Assembly: GCA_947311845.1 (NCBI GenBank)
Contig: CAMZMU010000062.1
Coordinates: 46,912,906-46,976,905 of the forward strand
DNA from: Poa pratensis
Taxonomy: Eukaryota; Streptophyta; Magnoliopsida; Poales; Poaceae
Length of the DNA stretch: 64,000 bases
Direction of reading: 5' to 3'
Position 1 is the first letter of the stretch, and each line of letters starts with the position of its first letter. Positions 21,107 through 33,940 of the stretch are shown here, one piece after another. The notes beneath the pieces were generated by a model. The model was not told where the DNA came from and did not search any database. It saw only the letters and a program-made list of their open reading frames with translations. Made by a program: the position numbers and the translations under genes.

Positions 21107-22508
21107 CATGAAGAAGCGTGCCGTATGGACTTGTTCCACGTGTAAATAACTGTGGACACTACATTAAGGTAGCGTAACAGATGACGTATACTAGAATGAT
21201 TTTCGCGGTGTCATGCCTGACGCCATGCACGAGCGCTACTTGGGTCTTCGCTAGCCAGTTTGCAAGAGTTCTGTCTAAGTTCATTTTTTGTAGGGGAAGT
21301 TCTGTCTAAGTTGAGTTGTGCTGTTTTGGCTACTGAAAAGTTATTTACAGCATCTCCACCAGTGCCCCCCAAATCACCCTAAAAGGTTCATTGGGGTGGC
21401 GGACACCAAATTTTGCCCCACCGGCAGCCCCAATTGATCGGCCTGAGTCAAATTTTGTCCGGCACCCCTGACTCGGCCCCTAACTTTGATGGCCCTCTCG
21501 GGGGTGCCGGACAGTGGTAGGTCAAGCGTCTGACTGGTGGAGCTCGCTGCCAGTGACACGAGCACTAGTAGGAGAATGGCTACAGCCGCTAGCCTACTGC
21601 TGGCGAAAAATAAAAGGTGCCCGCCAGTGCTACTACCACTGGCAAACACGAAAATGCCTTTCGCCAGCTGTACGGACAACACCGCTGGTGAACGCGCGCA
21701 CAAAACCGCCAGCGGTAAGTGCGTGCTCGGTCGATTCTGAGGGGCAACCTACCGCTGGCGAAAAGGATACTCCGTTCGCCAGGCCTTTTTGCTAGGGGTG
21801 GTGGAGATAGCGCTGGCGAACCGTGGCAGGCCCGCCACCGCGCCCCGGACCCCAGGTTACCGCTGGCGAACGGTATATTTGTTCGCTAGCGGTAACCTGG
21901 GAAGATGCAATAAGTGCGGCACCCACCTCCCACCCTCCTTTATTGCTCTCACTTACTCATCTCTCACTAACTCGAACTCTCCCCATTTTTAGCCAATTTC
22001 CCCCATCAAATACTCCTATTTTAGCCAATAAAAAGTAGTTTATTTGGTAGATCCAACCAAATCTCCCTCCCACACCCACTTCCACCAATTAGTTTTCCCT
22101 CCAACCACTCTTAACTCTAGATCTAGCTATCTCCCTCTCTCCAACAAACTAGATCTATCCTACATCAACTCATCTCGTTAACAAGTTTATCCAATAAAGG
22201 TAGAGTACTACCTAAACATGATTGTTTTTGTGATTGTGTGTTATGTATGAGATATAAAGATGAAATTTTGTGTGATTGTGTTGTGAGATGTTGAAATGGA
22301 CTATATGTGTGAAATTTTGGTTGTTTGTGCCATGAAAATGAATGAGAGTTTTCAATCTTTTGCCGGAATGTAGATTCATTTCCGTTTCGGCAACTTTGAC
22401 ACTCCATTTCGCCCGTAGTTGTAGGAAGGTCATGCTGAATATTTTCATGAAAACCGAAATATATATATGGTTCTAATTGTCTTGATTATACACCTTACAG
22501 GCGATAAA

Positions 22509-23147
22509 ATGGTCAGTATGAGTGAACGTGTCATGAGAAAATACTCAAGACACGCGATGGAAGACATGTTACGAAATAACCGCGACACAATAAGATGTCC
22601 TTGTCGGCAATGCAAACTAGTTTGTGTTGTCGACCCCTTTAGCGGAGATTTGATGAATCACCTCCTCATGCGTGGTTTCATGGATGGCTACACTCGGTGG
22701 ATAAGTGATGATGAGGATGATGAAGTCCATGAGCGAAATGATCAGGATCATCGAGGGCAGCAGAACAATAATAACGATGAGTGGCAAGAAGACGAAGAGT
22801 TTGATCCCGATGGTGGAGGAGATCCGAAAGAAAATGTAATCAAAGACGAGGACACTCAGACACCGCTTAGTGAAGTTGTACGGGACCCTCATCTCAAAGA
22901 ACTGCTTCTCAAGAACTCTCAGCAACCTAAGCTAGCGCAGCTGGAGATAAACTCGAATACTCCGTTGTATCCAGGTTGCGAGCCAAAGGATTCTCGCTTG
23001 AAAGTAGCGCTCGAGGTTCTGCAGATGAAGTCAAGACACAAATGGAGCGACAAAAGCGTTGACGCATGTCTGGATTACTGGCACGGTGTAATGACCCACA
23101 GTTCAGAGAGTAGAAAGGGGCTAAATAGAATTTGTGCATTTGCATAG
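22509..23147 (+). pseudogene. CACTA TNP2-like fragment, unit 1 of copy B
   Basis: Identical in protein to the fragment at 46-684: transposase-associated Cys cluster, acidic linker and KWSD motif, then TAG. Here the upstream context is visible: the leader follows 0.9 kb of CACTA 5' sequence from the terminus at 21563, and a splice acceptor CACCTTACAG precedes the ATG. It fits a second or later exon of TNP2. Confidence 0.8.
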
Positions 23148-24804
23148 CATGCATCTAAAAATACGGGAAAATTTAAAACTTTTTCGACGATGTCGTAGAG
23201 TGATCGACCAACACTCGAAAGACTAGTTGAGAATGCCGCAAATGTCGAATAAATAAAAAACTTTGAATCAAACTTGTTTAACCTAAGTCGAGGTTTCGCT
23301 GATGTTGGTGAATTAGACTTAGTCATCAACGTTAGTGCGCTAAATTTCAAACCTGATCTCATGTATTCTCAAATAATCTGCTCACAAGTAATAATACGAT
23401 AATCTATAAATCAAATGATGAGTATGACTTACCTCATCAATCGAATAAAAACATATTCTAAAGGAAATATAAGGAGAAGTGCAAGGAAGGATAATAAAAT
23501 CCTAAACTAAATCTTAATCTAGATCTTCTTACTTTATCTAGATCATCTTATCTTCTTATCTCCTAATCTTCTCGAAGTCATCCAGCAAAAGGAGCTAACC
23601 CAGTAAACAAGGTAAAACAACAAGAAGCATTTGGAGAAGGATTTCTTAGGATGGCATAGAAGTGCTATGCCCTACCATCATTGAGTAGTTGGAAACTCTT
23701 CTATCATAATCTGTTCTTAACAATCTCTCTAGAAAGAGTGTGATATTCCAATGTTAGTGTTATATGGAAGTAGTTTGGTAACAAGCTTTGCAAACTTGTT
23801 AACAAATCACATTTGTATACTCAAACAATTATACAAATAAACAGAAGGTTATATAATCTAGTACCTTTGAGCCTATTGAATATAAGAAGTAATTTGGTGA
23901 CAAGACTGATCATCTTGTTAACAGATTCTTTTGTATGCATAAGGCAATATGATGTCATATAATACACATACACTCCCTATAACAAACAAAGAGAAAGCTT
24001 TGCTAGGACTGAGTTGAATGTCTTCACCACACGGGTGAGGCAACCTACCGCTGGCGAAAAGGATACTCCGTTCGCCAGGGGTGGTGGAGATAGCGCTGGC
24101 GAACAAGGCCTTTTCACCAGGGGTGGTGGAGGTAGCGCTGGCGAACCGTGATTTCGCCCGCCCGCGGTAAAAAGGCCCGCCACCGCGCCCGGACCAATAA
24201 GTGCGGCACCCACCTCCCACCCTCCTTTATTGCTCTCAGTTACTCATCTCTCACTAACTCGAACTCTCCCCATTTTTAGTCAATTTCCCCCCATCAAATA
24301 CTCCTATTTTAGCCAATAAAAAGTAGTTTATTTGGTAGATCCAACCAAGTCTCCCTCCCACACCCACTTCCACCAATTAGTTTTCCCTCCAACCACTCTT
24401 AACTCTAGATCTAGCTATCTCCCTCTCTCTAACAAACTAGATCTATCCTACATCAACTCATCTCTTTAACAAGTTTATCCAATAAAGGTAGAGTACTACC
24501 TAAACATGATTGTTTTTGTGATTGTGTGTTATGTATGAGATATAAAGATGAAATTTTGTGTGATTGTGTTGTGAGATGTTGAAATGGACTATATGTGTGA
24601 AATTTTGGTTGTTTGTGCCATGAAAATGCATGAGAGTTGTCAATCTTTTGCCAGAATGTAGATTCATTTCCGTTTCGGCAACGTTGACACTCCATTTCGC
24701 CCGTAGTTGTAGGAAGGTCATGCCGAATATTTTCATGAAAACCGAAATATATATATATATATATGGTTCTAATTGTCTTGATTATACACCTTGCAGGCGA
24801 TAAA

Positions 24805-25440
24805 ATGGTCAGTATGAGTGAACGTGTCATGAGAAAATACTCAAGACACGCGATGGAAGACATGTTACGAAATAACCACGACACAATAAGATGTCCTTGT
24901 CAGCAATGCAAACTATGTGTGTTGTCGACCCCTTTAGCGGAGATTTGATGAATCACCTCCTCATGCGTGGTTTCATGGATGGCTACACTTGGTGGATAAG
25001 TGATGATGAGGATGATGAAGTCCATGAGGGAAATGATCAGGATCATCGAGGGCAGCAGAACAATAATAACGATGAGTGGCAAGAAGACATAGAGTTTGAT
25101 CCCGACGGTGGAGGAGATGCGAAAGAAAATGTAATCGAAGACGAGGACACTCAGACACCGCTTAGTGAAGTTGTACGGGACCCTCATCTCAAAGAACTGC
25201 TTCTCAAGAACTCTCAGCAATCTAAGCTAGCGTAGCTGGAGATAAACTCGAATACTCCGTTGTATCCAGGTTGCGAGCCGATGGATTCTCGCTTGAAAGT
25301 AGCGCTCGAGATTCTGCAGATGAAGTCAAGACACAAATGGAGCGACAAAAGCGTTGACGCATGTCTAGATTACTGGCACGGTGTAATGACCCAGTTCAGA
25401 GAGTAGAAAGGGGCTAAATAGAATTTGTGCATTTGCATAG
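24805..25440 (+). pseudogene. CACTA TNP2-like fragment, unit 2 of copy B
   Basis: Equivalent of 2347-2984. In this copy two bases differ after CAAACTA near 24914, shifting the frame within the Cys-rich domain, whereas the base lost near 2726 in copy A is present here. A TAG interrupts the frame near 25233, and a further deletion near 25392 removes three bases. It is non-functional. Confidence 0.75.
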
Positions 25441-26332
25441 CAAGCATCTAAAAATACGGGAAAATTAAAAACTTTTTCGACGAAGTCATAGAGTGATCGA
25501 CCAACACTCGAAAGACTAGTTGAGAATGTCGTAGATGTCGAATAATTAAAAAACTTTGAATCAAACTTGTTTAACCTAAGTCGAGGTTTCGCTGATGTTG
25601 GTGAATTAGACTTAGTCATCAACGTTAGTGCGATAAATTTCAAACCTGATCTCATGTATTCTCAAATAATCTGCTCACAAGTAATAATACGATAATCTAT
25701 AAATCAAATGATGAGTATAACTTACCTCATTAATCGAATAAGTACATATTCTAAAGGAAAGATAAGGAGAAGTGCAAGGAAGGATAATAAAATCCTAAAC
25801 TAAATCTTAATCTAGATCTTCTTACTTTATCTAGATCATCGTATCTTCTTATCTCCTAATCTTCTCGAAGTCATCCAGCAAAAGGAGCTAACCCAGTAAA
25901 CAAGGTAAAACAACAAGAAGCTTTTGGAGAAGGATTTCTTAGGATGGCATAGAAGTGCTATGCCCTACCATCATTGAGTAGTTGGAAACTCTTCTATCAT
26001 AATCTGTTCTTAACAATCTCTCTAGAAAGAGTGTGATATTCCAATGTTAGTGTTATATGGAAGTAGTTTGGTAACAAGCTTTGCAAACTTGTTAACAAAT
26101 CACATTTGTATACTCAAACAATTATACAAATAAACAGAAGATTAGATAATCTAGTACCTTCAAGCCTATTGAATATAAGAAGTAATTTGGTGACAAGACT
26201 GATCATCTTGTTAACAGATTTTTTTATGCATAAGGCAATATGATGTCATATAATACACATACACTCCCTATAACAAACAAAGAGAAAGCTTTGCTAGGAC
26301 TGAGTTGAATGTCTTCACCACACGGGTGAGGC

Positions 26333-26678
26333 AAGTGATGTTGGATACTAGATTAGGGACTTTAAGAAATTGTCTTAAGTCCAGGTATTGACTTGAGAAA
26401 GCAATACCAAAGTGAAGACCACAATGGACTATGGATCATTTGAATCAGGTTGATTCAAATATTATGTTTTATTCATCCAAACGGTTGTCACGTGTCTTGT
26501 CCAAGTGGAATCGAACAAATGTAGTCCACATTCTGCCTGAACAAATCTAGTAAAGATCATGTCAATATTGTGAGGTTTACTACAATGTGTGTGCCATCTA
26601 GCAATGCGTAGGCACATCTGCTGTATGTTTGTAGTTTTGTGCAGCAAGTAGGCCCGTTAGGCCATCCTTGTGTACTTA
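26333..26678. other. Intergenic spacer, copy B
   Basis: Equivalent of 3873-4220; nothing recognised. It ends in the TTA target site of the composite element. Confidence 0.5.
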
Positions 26679-27809
26679 GGGCCAGTTCTTTTTTGCTTAA
26701 AACCCAGCTTAGCTGAGAAATTAAGCTAAAGCTGTAAAGAACTCGATTTTTAAGCCGAGCTTAAATTTTCAGCTACCGGCGCTCGCTGTGTAGTTGCGAG
26801 AAGCGAGCGAAGGGCAGCTTCGCGCAGCTTCCCGAGCTTGTCAAATAATGTAACATTCGTTTTCCCCAAACTACCCCAAAACTGGAACGTTATTACCTCT
26901 AAAATACCCTCCCACCATCTCATATATGTCTTGAAGCGTGAATCGTTTTCTTTCTGTTTCCCACCCGAACAGGCTATTTTTTTAAATAATACGTTTTTTA
27001 AATTAAATTCGGTAAATATTACGCGTTTTGAGACAATTTCAAAAATATTACGGCCTAATTGACGGCGTGGACGATAGGTGCTTGTCGACCGGGCCCTATC
27101 GTCCACCGCGCGGACGATTAGTCTGTGGCCCAGCCCGCCCACGCACTCGACAGGCCACTCGTCCTCGAGTGGACGGCCTTCGTCCACGTAGTCGCCGATA
27201 GGACATATCGTCCGCGGCGCGGACGATTAGTCGCTGATATCGCTCGGGCCGTTCCCTTTCTTCTTCCTCCCGTTTCTCTCTCTGTTCTTCAAACTGTGGC
27301 TCGAGTCCGGCGATTTCCGGGCAATTTCTTCCAACCAGCCACAAAAACTTCACCCTAGAGGGTTCTAGAGTTAGTAGAGAGCACGTGCAACGTCGATCTA
27401 CTCATGGGATAGCTTGGGGTGGTGATTTGGTGAAGCTTGTTTGGAGCAATGGTGGAGATGTGGTGGAGTTTGGGATAGCTCGAGCAAGAGGTCATGGTGG
27501 TGGTGGTGCGGCTGCTGCTGCGGTGGTGGTGATGGTGGTGGTGGTGCTACTCCGGTGAATCAAGCACGCTTCAAGGGTGAGTGTTGTTTGGCTAATTAGG
27601 GTTTAGATTAATGAAGTTTGTATTAATATTTAGGTTGTCGCGCGGCAGTGTTTAGTTGGACATGTCGTAGATAATTATATAGTTGTTAGTAGATAATTAT
27701 ATAGTTGTTAGTATTTAGTTTGTCGTGCGGTAGTATTTTTTCGGTAGTAATGGGTATTTCGTGGTACTTAATTATTCACGAGTCTTAATATTTTTCTAGG
27801 CAAACAGAG

Positions 27810-30544
27810 ATGTCTGATGTAGTGAAGTGTATGTTCTACTACAGTGCTGGTACTGTGTTAACAAATGAATTGGGGCAGATTTGAGTCAATTTCAGCACTC
27901 GGAGTTGGAACTTAATTCCCCGCACACATGGTCGATTAGTCAGGTGAAGGACTGGTTGGCAGGATGTTTAGGGCTTAATCCTGAAACAGACACCGTTGGT
28001 GTGCATGCATTGTGGTCGAAGTCAAGGGAATACGTATTCTTCCATCTGAGGCCGATAGATCGAACCTCTCAGTGGGTGCGCTGGCTACAAGCCTGTCAAA
28101 CCAGGGGCACAAACCCAACCGCCCTACTGCTTCCTGTCGCGAAGGAGGTGAATTCATATGAAGGCGAGAGTGGGCACGATCCTGGCCATAGCAGTCAAGA
28201 GATGCATACAGAAGAACATGATTATAGGCAGTCAGGAGATGTTGGAGGTGGCGGTTACGAGTCAGGCGAGAGCAGTCTGGCTAATGTGGAGGATGATTAA
28301 ATGGTGAGGCAGATGCAGACGATCAATTTGGTCATATGCAGAACCAGATGAAAGAGGAAGATACGGATGGTGATAGTGTTGACGTCGATGATTCCGACGA
28401 GTCGAATGACGAGATGGAGGTACCTAATCCAGCGTCATGGAATCATGACTTTTCTTCTGCAATGACCGTGAATGACGGTCATGATTCTGCGTGGCACTAT
28501 CACGAGAATAATATTGCCGTTGGTGCTCTCTATCCTGACAAGCAAAATTTGCAGGACGCGATCATTAAGTGGGCAATGTCGACGTGGAGGGTTTTCAGAA
28601 CAATGGTGTCTAGTAAGAAATATCTGACAATGGAATGCCAGGTACCGAGCTGTCCAGCGAGGGTGCATGGCTATCTCCCTATGTTTGGGCTAAACTGGAA
28701 GGTCAGTGACGTGGTACAACACACATGCATGTGTAATTGATACCATCCCTAAAGATCATGGCAATATTTCGTCCACCCTTCTTGCCCGGTTGCTTTACTC
28801 GGAGTTAGTGGTGGGCAAAGATGTGGAAGTGAAGGTCATTGTGCAAAAAGTGTTGACCAGGTTTAAGTACACAATTTCTTATGGCAAGGCTTGGAGGGCT
28901 AAGCAGAGGGCGCTTGAGATCAGATTTGGTTCTTTTATGGACTCATATGACTCAGTTGTTTGGCTCCTTCATACGTTGCAGGCCCGTAATCCAGGAACCC
29001 ATGTGGACGTCCAACACTTCTGGATGCAAGAGTTCCCAACTGTGAAAGTGTTGCATCGTTTGTTCTTCTCTTTCGGTGTATGCATCGAAACTTTCAATCA
29101 TTGTCGACCAGTGATTTGTGTTGATGGAACTTTTCTCACTGGCAAGTACAAAGGCCAGATTTTGACCGCCATTGGTCAGGACGGCAACAATCAGATCGTG
29201 TCGCTCGCTTTTGCTTTTGTGGAGAGCGAGAATACTGAAAGTTGGATATGGTTCTTCAGGCAGCTTAAAATTGCAGTAGTGAAGGATAAGCACAATGTGT
29301 GCATCCTTCATGACAAGCATGCAGGTATACTCAATGCCATCAAGGCACTCACAAATCCTGGGCCAGAGGAACAAACGCCTTGGGTGGACTTGTAGAGCCG
29401 TTGGTGCATGCGCCATCTTGGGGCCAATTTTTTCTCGCAATTCAAAAACAAGGATCTGATGAATTTATTCAAAAACTCTACAAGCAGAACCAGACATGGA
29501 AGTACAATTACGTACGTGAGATGCTTGATAATTTCACTAACAAACATGTTAGGCAGAGGAAACTTGCACGGAATGCAGCCGTAGTAGCACATGCACAACT
29601 TGTAGCTGCACAGCAGCAGCAGGACCTGCACCAGCGGAGGATGTACCCGTTGGGCTTTGTGACTTGCCAGGATTTGATCCGCCTGTGTTAGGAGAAAGGC
29701 TGGGAGACTGATTAAAAACTTTCAGCAGTGGATAGAGCATGAGCCTCTTGAGAGGTGGTCTTTGTTGCACGACACTCATGGAGCTAGGTACGGCGTCATG
29801 ACTACCAACCTCGCTGAAACATACAACTTTGTGCTAAGAGGCAACCGGGCTTTGCCTCTTATAGCCATTGTGGAGGGTATTTTCTAGGGCACCGTGAAGT
29901 ATTTTAGAGATAGACGCCAAAGAGCTCATTTGCATATTGTGAACAACCCTAACACGCCTTACTGTGAAAAGATTATGAAGTACATGGATGAGAAGATGGA
30001 AAAGGCTCGGAATCACACTGTCCTCGCCATAGGAAATCAAGAAAGGAGGTTCGAGGTGCGCTTACCGTATGACAAGTTTGGCTGTGGAAATGTTATGAGG
30101 ACGCATGAAGTGAGAATTGGAAATGAAGCCTGGCCAACATGTGAGTGCACATGCAACAAACCAAAGTTGCTTCACCTCCCTTGCTCACATGTACTTGCTG
30201 CTTGCGGGCAGATTGGGTTGGCCGCCATCTCGTATGTGTCTCCATATTTTTTGAAAGAGTCTGTCCTCAATACCTGGACAGGTGAGATGGTTGGATTTCG
30301 CGCCATGGGTAATTTCAACACTGTTGATCCTGCTGAAAGGTAGTACATCCCTGACCCAAGACTAATGCGTACCGGTAGAGGGCGACGCCAGTGCAAGCGC
30401 ATCCGTAATGATAGGGATCAATCTGAAGCCGGAGGCCCTACTAGGCAGTGTTTTATCTGCAACGCGTTTGGCCACAAGGACGACAATTGTCCACGATTCG
30501 GGACTGGCGAAGCTGCTACTAGTGGTCGAGGGAACCGGCGATGA
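27810..30544 (+). pseudogene. Mutator-like (MULE) transposase, copy B
   Basis: Equivalent of 5352-8088 with the same DNA-binding, DDE, SWIM and CCHC modules. Shared defects are the short G run near 27876, the duplicated CATG at 28725-28732, the lost A near 29469 and three amber codons ending at 29395, 29889 and 30343. Defects specific to this copy are a one-base loss near 28298 that creates TAA, a loss near 29615 in the Gln/Ala stretch and one near 29687. The base lost near 6331 in copy A is present here near 28787, so a 229-codon frame spanning the DDE core is open (28706-29395). Confidence 0.85.
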
Positions 30545-30573
30545 AGCGAGAGAGGAAGAAACTAGAGCTGGTC

Positions 30574-30824
30574 ATATTATGTTTTAAATATGTAATAAGT
30601 GTACAACTATGTCTCTATTCGTACTAAGTGTGGCATTATGTTTTAAATTTGTAATAACTGTAGAACTATGACTCTATTCGTACTAAGTGTGGCACTCTAA
30701 TTTGTAATATGTGTGGAATTATGTTTCTATTCGTACTGAATGTGGCACTGTGTTTTAAATTCGTAATATGTGTGGAATTATGTTTCTATTCGTATTGAGT
30801 GTCACTCTATGTTTTAAATTTTGC
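30574..30824. repeat. Tandem repeats between MULE and PMD genes, copy B
   Basis: Same 55-65 bp AT-rich units as 8118-8366. One unit reads AATAACTGTAGAAC here and AATAAGTAGAAC in copy A. Confidence 0.75.
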
Positions 30825-30828
30825 AGGA

Positions 30829-33409
30829 ATGGAGAGGGTATACTTGCTTAATGAGGCCGTGGATAGGACGCATCGTGGTAGGATATTGCAGGAACGTAGG
30901 CTCGATGCCCTCATCACTCGCGGACCTAGGAAAAACTGGCAGATACACCCTGCTTGGGTTGATAGGTATGTGTTCAAATTAAGTTCTGATTACACATTTT
31001 GTACATGTTGAGACACGTACACCCGTAAACTAAACATGTATGTTTTTTTGTGCAAACAGGTTGAAGTGGGCCGGGCTTTTACCGTTGGCGCGTCTAGTTG
31101 AGGCCACACCTCAGTCTTTACGCCTAAAGATTGACAACTCCCTGCTCAGTTGCTTAGTTGACAGATGGAGGCTCGAGACGCACACGTTTCACTTTTCGTT
31201 GGGGTGAGATGGCGCCCACACTGGAGGATGTGTCTTTCTTGTTGGGTCTGCCTTTGCCGGGCACGCCCATAGGACCGTTGGAGGCTCCGGATAATTGGGA
31301 GCAAGAAATGGCCGAGCGTTTTCACGGTATTAATCCCACCGCTAGGCCATTTGGGTCGGAGGATCACGGACCCAAGCTTGAGTGGTTGCTCGGTTTTCAG
31401 GTTAGTTCAGATTTTTAAAATGTTTTACCTAACATGATCTTTTTCATTTCTCACATACTTTCTTCGCTAAATACAGATACAGAAATTTCCGGGGTATCCA
31501 GCCATCCCACTCAATGGGACACAGATCACTCGGAGCCTGGAGGCATATATCATGTGGCTGCTCGGAAAGGTTATGTTCACTGAGAACCATGTCAGCACTA
31601 TCTGCGCGAGGTACATCCCTATTGCACTTGAGATCGCGGAAGCCACAGAGCGAGGAGACATCGCGCAGAGGAGTTGGGGGTCTGCTGTATTAGCTGCTAC
31701 TTACCGTGGTATGTGCAATGGGTGCCATCTTATTGCGCCATCTGCAGGTCTGCTTGGATGTCCTATATTCTTGCAGCTCTGCTTGTGGGAGAGGTTCCCT
31801 ATCGGACGACCAGACGTACTAGCTGAGCAGGCTTACCCGGTGACCCCGTTGTTAGACGCTGAGAGGATAGACATGCCTACTTTCGGTACACTGTGGACAC
31901 GTCGTAGGGTATGTCTACACATCACCATTTAACGTATGGCATGCCTGTTTCATTAATCATTTGATGTCACTCTAATTTTGTTTCTTGCAGAGACGCTATG
32001 CTCAAGATAACATGCGGAATTGCTACGAGGCTTTCAACGAGCAGTTTGACCTGCTGAGCGCGGGTGCGGTTATCTGGCAGCCGTACACGGACGCTGCTAA
32101 GCAGGCTAAATACCCGGGTGGTATCTCCACGCTCTGCACGAGAGATAGGAAGTACTGCATGACAAAATCGAAGATCATCTTCGATGTATTCGTGGAGGAG
32201 ATGGCCCAGCAGCAGGTTATGAGGCTTGGTCTTCGACAACTAGCACTTCCTCCGCCAACGGATGCTCCTGTCCCACACATCATTCATGGGTATGTATTTA
32301 TGTGCTTTCCAAACTTTTCCACTTGTTAGCACTACTTAAATGGCGAGCACACATCACAAATGTAGGTTGTCAAGGAAAGGAACCAACATGACCGCGCTAC
32401 AGTGGCTTCAGAGGCTTCAGCCGTACGTCGCAGAGTGGCACAATGCCACGGCATGACTCTGGGAGGAGAATCCGCGTTTGATCCGGCACTGTTTGAGTCC
32501 TATTTACAGGTTTATATGACCTCGACACGACTGCGCATCGTGCATCATGAGCACTTTGAGGCGACACCGGCCCCTTCTACGTGGGATATGTATCCTAGCC
32601 AGTCTACTTTAGGCTCCAGACAGTACGCCGTAAGTTCATTACCCCTATCGACTACATGCCAGTCTACTTCACCTATGTTTAATATGAACTTCTTGTCCAA
32701 ATTACAGGCCCAGTTGACACACCAGTTGCAGACTGATGTGGCTGAGTACATTCGTTCGCTTTCGACCAGACCACTACTTGAGCGCCAGCCACATTACAAT
32801 TGGGTGCGGCGCTTGGAGGACATGCTCCGAGGTATCTACGACGTGATCACTTGCACACGTACTTCCGATGTTGATCCACGCCATGCAGCAACATGGCCAC
32901 CTCGTCCTTCCCAGCCCTAGCAGACTCCTCAGCAGCCGCAGCGACAACGACAGCAGCCGCGACCACGTCTACCTACGCAGCCTACGCCCAGACCACCGCC
33001 TCCTGACCAGGCTGGAGGTTCATCGTGGCAGCAGCAGAGCCCAACGTCGGGCTTCATTCTTCGTCCACCACCCCAGCCACAGGGTATGTATTTTGTTATC
33101 TCTTGTTTTCGATATTAATCTGGGTACAATTTCGTCTACTAAGTTTTTATGTTCCCTCTATCAGGATATCAGTCATCTATGTCCGGCCAACTGTCGTCTG
33201 GATCCCCGTGGGAGAGTGAGCCGGAAGCGTACAACTATCACGGCAATTGGATGGGCACGTACAACACTCCTCCACCACAGCCCACACAGGAGACACAGCA
33301 GTAGCACGACGAGTCCCTGATTCCTGCACGTGACGTTCGGCCACCCCATAGGTTAGGTTGGATGACGCCAAATCCACCACCTCCGCGGCATGGCAGACGG
33401 CATGGCTGA
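30829..33409 (+). pseudogene. Plant mobile domain protein, copy B
   Basis: Same seven-exon layout as 8371-10947. The WGEM-PTLEDV block starts near 31197, SWGSAVLAATYRGM near 31673. Exon 6 keeps the base missing in copy A, so the frame from 32708 continues through NWVRRLEDMLRGIYDV to about 32920. A substitution makes TAG at 33301-33303 in the Gln-rich C-terminal stretch (GAG in copy A). The shared one-base shift before the RWGEM block is present. Splice donors GTATG and acceptors are conserved. Confidence 0.75.
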
Positions 33410-33940
33410 CACTTCTAGAGACATGCCTACCCTCCCAGCGAACAAAAGACGCCGCCGCCATCTGCTGTGTCGACCAGCTCCGGCGCCGGCCAACGAAGCG
33501 ACTCTGGCTCGCGGACTCGAAGCTGTTCGGCGCCGGATTCGACTGCCCGACCGCCTCCAGCTCGCGCCCCGGATCCTGTCTCCCAAGAAGATTACCGATG
33601 ATTACAGGGCTCCAGTGGGTGGAAGATAAAGAACAAGATGGACGAAAGTTCTACTCTATGTTTAGGATGCGAAGGTCAGTGTTTTACCCATTGCATGACT
33701 TATTCGTTGAGAGATATGGTCTTAAGTCAACTAACAACATGTCAAGCAAAGAAGCATTAGCTCAGTTTTTATGGACTTTGGGGTCACGCCAGAGCACCGA
33801 TAATGTGTCGGATCGATTTGAGCATAGTCGATCTACCATAAATAAGAAGTTTCATGAGGTTTTGGAGTGTGTGTATCGAATGGCGGGTGATTATATAAGA
33901 CCCAAAGATCCAACTTACACCCAAGTTCATCCAAAACTAA

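Larger units (their letters stand above)
19824..21562. other. Single-copy spacer before copy B
   Basis: About 1.7 kb seen only once in the window. No recognised gene. A short open frame at 19888-19995 shows no known domain. It holds a long C run (20462-20490), a 47 bp direct repeat, and from about 21353 a CAGCATCTCCACCAGTGCC start with GGGGTGCCGGAC segments. The latter resembles the GC-rich sequence at 54045-54120 and is probably another small DNA transposon. Confidence 0.5.
21563..26332 (+). mobile_element. CACTA element 5' end with tandemly duplicated body
   Basis: The terminus CACTAGTAGGAGAATGGC at 21563 matches CACTA-superfamily ends of grasses. Inside it, GCTGGCGAA/TTCGCCAG-type subterminal motifs recur in both orientations to about 21900. 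The element continues through the two 2.3 kb units with TNP2 fragments. No matching 3' end was found, and the catalytic part of TNP2 is missing, so the element is defective. The 3 bp flank on the left is GAG; without the other end a target duplication cannot be tested. Confidence 0.65.
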
